Assembly (NCBI RefSeq): GCF_024679245.1
Contig: NC_090178.1
Coordinates: 46,385,072 to 46,449,071, forward strand
Direction of reading: 5' to 3'
Source: Pseudorasbora parva
Taxonomy: Eukaryota; Chordata; Actinopteri; Cypriniformes; Gobionidae
Length of the DNA: 64,000 nt
Position numbers and translations under genes: made by a program. This document shows positions 56,311 through 64,000 of the stretch, piece after piece. Positions within the stretch are counted from its first letter, which is position 1, and each line of letters starts with the position of its first letter. The notes under the pieces were generated by a model. The model was not told where the DNA came from, did no database searches, and was given only the letters and a program-made list of their open reading frames with translations.

Positions 56311-57766
56311 TGGGTAGGTTTAGGGGTAGGGGCAGTGTAGGGGGATAGAATGAAACGCTAAAAAGCGATTATGCATCTTGATAGCACGCCAAAATGGCAT
56401 ACGAATTGGTGTGTCATATATACGACATTTCATGAGATCAGTCTGATTTGCAAAAGATTACACACACTTGTATACATCAGACACAGAAGTATATCATGAT
56501 GTCACTATCTTGCAATTCCAAAGCACTGACTGTCAAATTACCACACCTATGAGCCAATCTGTTTAACACAGCCATCAGGTGCACAAACACATGATTGCTA
56601 AATTGTAGACACACCAATCAGGTTTAAGCACTATAAAATGCAGCCGGTAGGTTCACCTGCCTTCAACCAAAACTGACAATGGGTGTGTTTACATGCACGT
56701 TCTTAAGCCGATTATGCCTTATAAGCCGACAATGAACATGGTCATGTAAACGCGGTAACCCGTTTTCTTTTATCATAGTAAGGTCATAAACGGCGTAAGC
56801 ATAAACCGGTCGGGACAGGTAGTTTTTGCCTATAAACCGGTCGGGACAGGTAGTTTTTGCCTCTTACCCTGATTTTGCGTGGCATGTAAATGCATTAACC
56901 TGCTTTCTGTCGGCTTATTAAAGTGCGCATGTGTGATAGGTGACAAAAACGCAAACTCAGAGCAGATTTAAATGCATCCCAACAGAGCGAGCTAGCGTTT
57001 TGCATGAAATAAGGACATATATCACAAACACAGACTCTTTTAAGACCCAGAAAATTGTAAAGATGTGTTCTCATCTCACGCAGCAGAAGTAGAAGAGGTT
57101 CAGTCAAAACGCTGCGTCTGTAACTGAATGAGGGATAATGTGAGCCGCTGACACGGTGCGCGCTTTATTTAACATCACAACTGACGTGAAAAACTCAGAG
57201 TCATTTACAAACATTATAATTTTTGACGTCACTACAAGGAAATAACCCGGTTTATAATTAAAATCATGTAAACGCGGTTTACTTGCGTTGTCAGTTTACT
57301 GGTTTGCATGTAAACGGGGACAACTGATTATTTCAATAAGCTGATTAATTTAGAGTTATCAGCTTGCTGGTGTGCATGTAAACTCACCCAATATTGTCCG
57401 TTTTTTTGCAGATTATTTTTCATATGGTAACACAATATTGTTTTATAAAGTTGTGTATAGTTTTTATAAAGTGTTCCATTGTTGGGCTACATTGTTGTAG
57501 GGTTGTGTTAATTGTGTGTAGTGTTTTGACAATTGTTTCCAGAATTGTGCTCAAAGGGATACTTCACTGTTGAAAAAACTGTAAAATAATGTGATCAGTT
57601 GCACAAAGTATAAAGCTTACAATACTAACCAGACATCTCTCCCCTCTCTCTCTTCACAGAGTGCCAAGATCTGATCTCCGCATGCATGCAAAGCGATCCG
57701 GCCAAGCGGATCGATCTGGAAAAGATCCTCCTACACGACTGGTTTCAAGCCCTGATCCTGAACTAA
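49941..57766 (+). CDS. PIM-like serine/threonine kinase with repetitive N-terminal domain (six exons)
   Basis: Coding exons are 49941-51492, 51608-51702, 51837-51887, 54204-54582, 55281-55460 and 57660-57766. They join in frame to 2364 nt, 787 residues. Residues 1-50 are basic (KKKKKGRF). About 49-410 form Q/S/N/E-rich repeats, followed by an acidic spacer. The kinase runs from about 518: GRGSYGQV loop, Lys553 in VALK, candidate alpha-C Glu576, [16 protein letters not shown] hinge, HGD at 655-657 (HRD in most kinases), KLEN, DFG at 676-678, and APPE in place of APE, a PIM trait. PIM kinases are constitutively active Ser/Thr kinases; this belongs to the large fish-specific PIM-like group. A TATA-like GAGTATAAG lies near 49762. 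Substrates are unknown. Confidence 0.9.
51608..51702 (+). CDS. PIM-like kinase exon 2 (glycine-rich loop)
   Basis: Acceptor TTAACAG, donor AAAG|GTCATT, phase 0 out. It encodes [20 protein letters not shown] and the first strands. The preceding intron is only 115 bp. Confidence 0.93.
51837..51887 (+). CDS. PIM-like kinase exon 3 (catalytic lysine)
   Basis: A 51-nt micro-exon, acceptor GAACAG, donor AAT|GTAAGT. It encodes [17 protein letters not shown] with the ATP-binding Lys. Too short to be found by open-frame scanning. Confidence 0.9.
52392..53936. mobile_element. hAT-like non-autonomous transposon in kinase intron 3
   Basis: The ends CAGGGGCGTAACT and AGTTACGCCACTG are inverted with one mismatch. 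The 8-bp target duplication GTGCCAGT is perfect (52384-52391 and 53937-53944), as expected for hAT elements. The 1545-bp interior has no transposase frame. It accounts for two thirds of the intron. Confidence 0.9.
54204..54582 (+). CDS. PIM-like kinase exon 4 (C-helix to activation loop)
   Basis: Acceptor CTGTAG, donor CAGAG|GTATGT, phase 1 out. It encodes [11 protein letters not shown] (C-helix), the hinge [21 protein letters not shown] (catalytic loop) and [12 protein letters not shown] (DFG). Arg of HRD is Gly here; Asp657 and Lys659 are kept. Confidence 0.95.
54630..55236. mobile_element. MITE with TAGCCTG(G/A) ends in kinase intron 4
   Basis: TAGCCTGGATGCCAGTCGAA at the left and TATGACCACGTCAGGCTA at the right are inverted ends. 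It fills 607 of the 698 bp of the intron. Confidence 0.65.
55281..55460 (+). CDS. PIM-like kinase exon 5 (P+1 loop and F-helix)
   Basis: Acceptor TTTCAG, donor CAAAG|GTGAGA, phase 2 in and phase 1 out. It encodes [10 protein letters not shown] and [20 protein letters not shown], matching PIM-type SPPEW and AAVWSLG with Trp-to-Ser and Trp-to-Tyr changes. Confidence 0.95.
55667..56338 (+). repeat. Composite (GT)n / GATGGGTAGGTTTAGGGG array
   Basis: About ten units, each a GT run of variable length followed by GATGGGTAGGTTTAGGGG(TAGGGG)CA or a shorter GATAAGTAGGGGCA variant. The non-GT core matches single dispersed copies at 14190-14215 and 58050-58078. In kinase intron 5. Confidence 0.95.
56680..57390 (+). 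mobile_element. Non-autonomous element, family A reference copy
   Basis: The ends TGGGTGTGTTTACATGCAC and GTGCATGTAAACTCACCCA are inverted. A 29-31 bp segment (ATAAACCGGTCGGGACAGG) is tandemly duplicated at about 56801-56862. Other copies are at 10199-10723 and 26976-27545. In kinase intron 5. Confidence 0.8.
57660..57766 (+). CDS. PIM-like kinase exon 6 (C-lobe end)
   Basis: Acceptor TCTTCACAG. It encodes [20 protein letters not shown] and [10 protein letters not shown] then TAA. The Arg of PAKR fits the conserved Arg of subdomain XI. Confidence 0.95.
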
Positions 57767-58384
57767 ACGTGTTTCAAAGTAAGACACCGCCATAAGGCGA
57801 GAGATGGAAGAAACCCAGAGAGTAGGTACAAAAAAAAAACTCACAAAAAGATTCATACGTGATGAGAAGAATTGATAGATGCAATTACAGATAAAAGCAC
57901 GCACATTAATATAAATATTTGTGTGAGTGAGTGTACTTGTTTTTATTACATTGTGGGGACCAAATATCCACACAATGGAATATAAACATGAGATCAGCAG
58001 CCAGCGGTCCCTACAATGTAAATGTGTTCATAAACATAATGTTTCCTGTGATGGGTAGGGTTAGGGGCAGGGGCAGTGTAAAATCCTTTACGCCTATGGT
58101 AAGTTCCCACAATTCATAAAAATCTTCTGTGTGTGTGTGTGTGAATGAATGGGGCTGTGTTCCATTCGACAGGCTCCCTATGCAGTGCTCACTGCTCCAT
58201 ACTCCCTGAGTGTAAGTGTAACTGTTTACTATTCGAAGGGGACAAACATGTTCAGTTTAGAGGGCGTAGGGGAGTAGGGGATAAGGGAACATCAATACAT
58301 CACTGGAAGATCAAAATACCAGTCTAAACTAAATCAAATGTAGTATACAATCAGTGGCGTAACATTGTTTTAAAAAGTGGGTGG

Positions 58385-58545
58385 GACATAAATTGTGTAT
58401 CATATGCACGTGAAAAACTGCGTACTATATGCATGCCAAAGCTCATTTTGACGTTTGAGGGGCGCTCATATGTCAAAGTGAGCTTTGGTGTGCATATGGT
58501 ACGCAGTTTTTCGCGTGCATATGATATGCCCTATATGGCGTATTA
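58385..58545. repeat. Inverted repeat with ACGTGAAAAACTGCGTAC / GTACGCAGTTTTTCGCG arms
   Basis: TATGCACGTGAAAAACTGCG at 58405 pairs with CGCAGTTTTTCGCGTGCATA near 58502. Related to the insert at 38640-38865. Confidence 0.65.
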
Positions 58546-58619
58546 AGGGGGGTTGCATTGCTGATACAATGTTATATAGGATGTAAAATATGTACAATAA
58601 TTGCAGAAAAATTTGTATT

Positions 58620-58989
58620 AAGATGTCCGGAACCGGGAACTCTTCCCATAACACCTGATACCTGTACTCGTTACGTCATAAGGAGAATGGCATCTACGCT
58701 AATGTTAGTCTCTCTGTTTATCCCGAGGTTTACTGCAGTCGGCCGGATCCAGATAAGATGAAGGACCGGCGCCTGGACACGACGGCAAGAAGAGATTGTG
58801 TGACCTGCCTGCATTGACACCATTGTATGAGAATTGAACTGAGCTGGACGATGACATCACTGTTTTCTCCAGAACGGCTGTCCAGCCAAATCAAACTTTG
58901 TTGCATTATTTTCCTCTTCCTGTTATCACTGTAAAGCTGCTTTGAAACAATCTGTATTGTAAAAAGTGCTATATAAAGGTGACTTGACT
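58620..58989 (+). repeat. L2-type LINE 3' tail
   Basis: GCTGCTTTGAAACAATCTGT, AAAAAGTGCTATATAAAGGT and terminal GACTTGACTT match the tail at 9700-9759. Also shares TGGCATCTACGCTAATGTTA with 9220-9238. Confidence 0.75.
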
Positions 58990-59160
58990 TTTGGTGAAGA
59001 AATTTGTGTAGGTGTTCAGCTACATCTTATTGTTTAGATTGCATTTCAGTTTTTATATTCAGAATATATTTAAAGTAATGTAGAAATGTTGCAGATTTCT
59101 GTTTTATTCAGTTTTGTATTGCATTCAATTTTGATCTGAAGTTTAACAGTCTTGAGAAAT

Positions 59161-59200
59161 GGACGGACGGACGGACGGACGGACGGACGGACGGACGGAC

Positions 59201-59231
<31 letters not shown>
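59161..59231. repeat. (GGAC)n(AGAT)n compound microsatellite
   Basis: Ten GGAC units followed by about eight AGAT units. The rest of 59000-60340 has no recognised feature. Confidence 0.98.
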
Positions 59232-59233
<2 letters not shown>

Positions 59234-60557
59234 TAAGTCTTATAATAATAATATCAACAATATGTCAATACGCAGGCCTACAGATTACATCTACTGGTTA
59301 TGGAAGGCTTGTGAGGGTGGCAACATCAGTGTGTGTATTTACGCTTGTGAAGTTAAAATCAAACTAACTTATCCATCACTCAGATCATTTGAAGATTACC
59401 TCATTTGCAGCCGAAATGGGTGCCTGCAAGGGAATAAAAAAAATCACAATTATTATCGGATTATCGGTCCTCAGCATAAATAAATATACTCATTGTAAAG
59501 TGCAATAATACAGTGATACAATAAACCGACATAAAATAAACACTTTTTGGCGCAGAATAACACTTGTGTGGCTAATGCTAATAGCGAATTTACTCGCGAC
59601 AAATTACGGCCTCGATAAAACACTCTGAACTCGCATTCAGATGGTAATTGTTTCTCATGTGGACGTCCGTAAAAATTACATTTGCATGCCAACTCAGTGA
59701 TAAAACTCGTGCATTCGGATGGTGATTATTCGGGTGGAGGAGTTTTGTGATCTGCACCATAGGAACGCAGCTCACGTGGTCAGACGAATGATTGTATGCT
59801 GTAAAAATATCAAATGCCTATAATAATAAGAATAAAACCATATTTAATTTTATAATACGAAATTATTAATTAAATATCATGTTTTTAAAAAGATGTCATT
59901 TTAAAAATGTGGAAATGAGCGGAAAGTTACAACTCATTTAAAATGTAAACGTGTCTTTTCTTCTTTTTCTCTTTTGAGCGGTGATAAAAGAGTATTCATG
60001 TAAACACTTACAAGCATTCCAGTATTAAAAGTGTAGGCTAGATCTTTAATGCATGTCACTACTCGATCCGTACCGGAAACACGATTTGTTCTGCGCTTGC
60101 GCGAAAATGTTTCTACTTCCTGTTTGACATGGCAAAGCAATTTACGGCAGTTTTTTGAATTACTACCACTCGATCCGTACCGCGATAGTTTTTTATTTAT
60201 TGCATAACTATAAATCAATACAAAATAAACAATAAAGAACAATGAATATGTGATTTTTTAAGAGTTGATAATAAATGTTAATTGTTGTGTTTGTGTATTT
60301 GTCAGGAGATGGCGCTATAGTTCACATGTTGTTAGCTATAAAAAGGGTATCGTAAGAATTTTTTTTTTATTTTTTTTTTTTTTATTTTTTTTTTTATTGC
60401 TGATAACAGAACCATACAAAAAAGAAGGCATACAACACACAACATCAATAATAAATGAGACAACCAAAGAAATGATAAATAAAAAAGGTAAGAGAAAGGA
60501 GAAAAAGAGGGGGAAAAAAGAAAAGGGAGAAGAGGGCCATTACATCACATACAAAAG

Positions 60558-63500
60558 TCATATGAAGAGATCAAAGGCGGTACAAATCCTAACAGTCCTT
60601 ATAGCTTTCTTATTAGTGGATACTGAAATCACATTTAAATAATTTTCCATTTCCTTTAAGAAGACAGAGAAGACAGGCCTACAATTTGTAAATTTACATT
60701 TGTGAATGTAAAATTTGCTCAGAAAAAAGATTAAATTAATAGCAAAACAGATATTTTCGTTTGTGGGGTCCGAGTCAAAATACCCAAATATAACATTCCT
60801 CATATGTATTGAGAAGCCAGGCAAAATTTTACACTTGACCAGTACAGTAATATCCTTCCAGAGCTTCTGAGTATAATGGCATGACCAAAATAAGTGAACC
60901 ACGGTTTCATCAGAATTTAAACAAAAAGAGCATGTTAATTCAATGTCAGATTTATATCTTTGTATAAATTTCTTAACAGGATAGAACCTGTGTATGAGCT
61001 TAAAGGAAATTTCTTTCACTTTATTTGTAAGAAAGAATTTCTGCTGTAAAGACCAGATTTTTTTCCAGTTAAGGTTAACAAACAAATTATTCCAAAAGGA
61101 AATAACCGGTGAAAGAGAAATTACATTTTTAAGAAATAGAGATCTTATTTTATAGTTTTTAGCTTTCGACTCAGAGAAACAAACTTGACCAACAGGAGTA
61201 TCACAAGGATTGGGAAGGGACGCAATAGATACTGAGGTGGTATAATTACAGTTTTTAAAAAGCATACATAACCCAGAGGGAATAGCTCCCATTACTGTGG
61301 CAAATTCTTTTGGGGTTATTGGTATTTGGTATTCGGAGAGAAATTCTGAGTATCTGAACAAAAGACCTTGCTTATTAAACAACTGCTCCACCAAAAAAAG
61401 ACCATTACTGAACCAATTATGATAAAATAGCGATTTATTCTTGAATAAAATGTTTTTATTGTTCCAGATAAAACATCTCTGTGGTGAAAAGTTATGTTTA
61501 TAAATTAAAGCCCAAGCTAAGAGAACCTGGCGATGAAAGTTGGATAGTTTGATAGGGAGTTTGGATATATCATAATTACACATTAGGAGAAAATGAATTC
61601 CACCAAGTCGTGAAAAAACAAGTTGAGGGAAAACATTCCAAACAGAAGATGGTTTGGTTAGGTACTGATTCAGCCAATTAATTTTAAACGTATTGTTGAG
61701 GGTGTCAAAATCAATAAAGTTCAGACCACCATTATTATAAGAGTTTAGTATGACTGATTTTCTCATATAATGAGACTTATTTTTCCATAAGAATTGTATT
61801 AAAATCTCATTAATTAATTTAGAAGTGGGCTTGTCCACAGACAGAGACTGAGCTGCATAGGCCAAACGAGATAGACCCTCTGCCTTAGAGAGCAAGGTTC
61901 TGCCTTTTAAGGACAGATCTCTTTGTAGCCAACAATTCAGTTTTTGCTTTGTTTTGGTAATGATCGGTTTGAAGTTTGTTGAACACCTACATTCATCTTT
62001 AGTAATTTGTATACCTAGGTATGTTACCCTATTTTTAATAGTAATATTCTGAATTGAAGAAAGAGAGCAATTTTTAATTGGTAGCAATTCACATTTATTC
62101 AGATTTAAATTTAATCCAGATGCTTTAGAAAAAGACTGAAGAATATCCAAAGCCACTGGAATTTGTGTTGAATCATTCAAGAATAAAGCTGTATCGTCCG
62201 CTAATTGAGTTATTTTTATTTTGGTGTTGCCAATTGTGACACCCTTTAAGGGACTACTGTTTATATGAGCGCTTAGGAACTGTGTTGCAATTAGAAATAG
62301 GTAAGGAGAAACTGGGCATCCTTGTCTTACTCCTCGTTTTAAAAAGAATCTAGGTGAAGTACCATTACTTAATTTAACTGAGCTGTTTCCGTTTATGTAA
62401 AGCGTTTGGATCATTCTGCAAAAGGAGTCACCAAAGCCAATTTTTTGAAGAGCATGAAATAAAAATTTGTGTTCCAAAGTGTCAAAGGCTTTGTAGTAAT
62501 CTAAAAAGAAAATGAAGCCATCGCTGTCAATTAATTCTGAATAGTCTAACATATCTAGTACTAATTGTATATTATTAGAAATGTGTCTTTTCTGCATAAA
62601 CCCCGACTGCGTTTCATCAATTATAGAGTTCAAAACAAGTTTCAATCTTTTTGCTAGGACTAAAGCTAATATTTTATAATCATTATTTAATAGTGTGATT
62701 GGGCGCCAATTGTCTATTAAGAGGGGATCTTTATTTAATTTGGGGATAAGAGTTATTAATCCTTGACATAATGTGGCTGGAAGTAATTTTTTTTCTATAC
62801 TTTCCTCATAAACCTTTAACAAGAATGGAGCTATACTATGACTAAATAATTTATAAAATTCTGAGCTGAGTCCGTCAGTTCCAGGAGATTTGTTGGCTTT
62901 TAAACTATTAATAGCCTCCTTTATCTCCTTCAATGGGATAGAGGCATCACAAAAGTTACTATCTATATTACTTAACTGGTTTACATTAGGTACTGATTTA
63001 AAGAAATCATCCATATGTTCTTTGGAAAATTTAGAAGTATACAGATCACTGTAAAATTTGGCACAGAACTTTGCGATAATTTTAGGGTCCTCGCAGATAT
63101 AATCGTTAATCATTAATTTTTGAATTTGGTTATTTTTCGCTTGTTGTCTTTCCAATCTGAAAAAATATGCAGAGTTCTGTTCACCTTCTTCGATCCATTT
63201 CCTGCGTGATCTGATAAACGCTCCTTCCGCTTTATGTTTATATATGTCATCCAATTTGCACTGTAATTGGACCAACTCTGCTTTTTCACAATCAAGTAAA
63301 TCCTCCATATTTTTAGATAACAAATTGGTGATTTTGCATATAATGGAATTTTCATCAGCCTTTTTCTTTTTTGCCAAATCAGTACTAAATTTCCTAAGAT
63401 ATTTGCTCATTTCATATTTAGTAAATTCCCAATTGCTGCTATAACTATTCTCCTCCTTTGCTTTATTCCAATTTTTGTGAATTATTTTATTAATTTCATT

Positions 63501-63993
63501 TTCTACTTCACTGTAAGAGAGAATGGAGTTGTTAAGTTTCCAGTAAGAGGAGAATCCGCGCACATTATCAGAGGCAAGAAAATGGGTACGAATAAAGATA
63601 CACGAAATGTTCTTCCCATTGAAATACATTAGATTAAAAATCGTGCGTAGTGACACGAAAAAAAAGGGAAATTCGTGTCCGTGAACACGAATCAATAGAT
63701 TAAAGTTCGTGATTATGTCACGAACTGCCGTGAGACTGGGTTGAAATATCAGTAGAGGTATTGCATAATTCTTTAGAGATGAGCCACATGTCAATTCGGG
63801 ACTGAGAGGAAAGAGAATTATTGCACCATGTGAACATCTTTTGAGAGGGATGCAATACTCTCCAACTATCAATCAAAGAAAATCTTTGCATAAACATTTT
63901 CAAGTATAAACTAGAATTGTCAGGGAGTTTTGGAGGCCATCTGTCTATACTGCCATCTAAAGCCACATTAAAGTCTCCACCAAATATAAGCAT
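60558..63993 (-). pseudogene. LINE ORF2 (endonuclease-reverse transcriptase), interrupted and partial
   Basis: The N-terminal piece (63718-63993) has the endonuclease words FGGDFNVALDG and SRIDMWLISKE. The RT piece is open from about 63600 to its stop at 60558: YWKLNNSIL, NKSPGTDGLSSEFYK, NWRPITLLNNDYKILA, FLDYYKAFD, RQGCPVSPYLF and QLADDTALF carry the RT core, with both catalytic Asp residues of LADD present. A C-terminal CSFC...HLFWSC motif is kept. Endonuclease and RT are in different frames because of an insert at about 63597-63738. About 1,010 RT-side codons remain open, which suggests a fairly young element. Confidence 0.92.
63597..63738 (-). repeat. Short repeat inserted in LINE ORF2
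   Basis: GACACGAAAAAAAAGGGAAA, TTCGTGTCCGTGAACACGAA and TCGTGATTATGTCACGAAC are alien to ORF2 and internally palindromic (CACGAA/TTCGTG). It separates the endonuclease frame from the RT frame. No target duplication could be fixed. Confidence 0.65.
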
Positions 63994-64000
63994 GGAATTT

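Larger units (their letters stand above)
60358..64000 (-). mobile_element. Tx1/L1-type LINE, 3' part, runs off window
   Basis: The 3' end is marked by an A-rich tail on the minus strand (T run at 60359-60397). ORF2 fills the rest and the 5' end lies beyond 64000. Confidence 0.9.

Overview
This window is vertebrate nuclear DNA, almost certainly from a cyprinid-type teleost. The evidence is two intron-containing genes with fish-like proteins (a lin28a RNA-binding protein and a member of the PIM-like kinase family that is expanded in fish), many Tc1-type transposons bounded by TA, hAT-like and TTAA-flanked non-autonomous elements, L2 and Tx1/L1-type LINEs, and long CA/GT/AT microsatellites. Nothing here is bacterial: there are no operons, Shine-Dalgarno sites or CRISPR arrays. 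Most long open frames are transposase or reverse transcriptase remnants, or simple repeats.

Layout. 1-4.1 kb: a broken Tc1 element carrying a TTAA-flanked MITE, then a second, nearly full-length but frameshifted Tc1 element. 4.1-26.9 kb, minus strand: the whole lin28a gene. Its promoter is near 26.7-26.9 kb, with two candidate first exons at 26.66 and 26.37 kb. The cold-shock domain lies in exons at 24.4-24.6 and 16.8-17.0 kb, and the last exon, with two CCHC zinc knuckles, is at 6.7-6.9 kb. A 3'UTR of about 2.5 kb ends at a poly(A) signal near 4.14 kb and contains two let-7 seed matches and one miR-125 (lin-4) seed match. The introns are full of repeats: an L2-type LINE, several long inverted-repeat elements, and a 30-bp minisatellite. 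27-49.4 kb: gene-poor and repeat-rich, with two more Tc1 elements plus a Tc1 fragment, a hAT transposase remnant, a very compact LTR element with identical LTRs and a 5-bp target duplication, and a nested hAT-like element. 49.9-57.8 kb, plus strand: a six-exon PIM-like kinase gene whose large first exon encodes a Q/S/N-rich domain built from about five repeats of 55-73 residues. 60.3-64 kb, minus strand: a Tx1/L1-like LINE running off the window edge.

The two host genes show no functional link. Lin28a binds let-7 precursors and blocks their maturation, while let-7 and miR-125 repress lin28 mRNA; the microRNA sites seen downstream fit that known loop. The kinase is predicted to be an active or near-active PIM-like Ser/Thr kinase with a changed HRD motif (HGD). 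Intron-exon joins were derived by reading splice sites and reading phase by eye; both genes keep an uninterrupted frame across all junctions.
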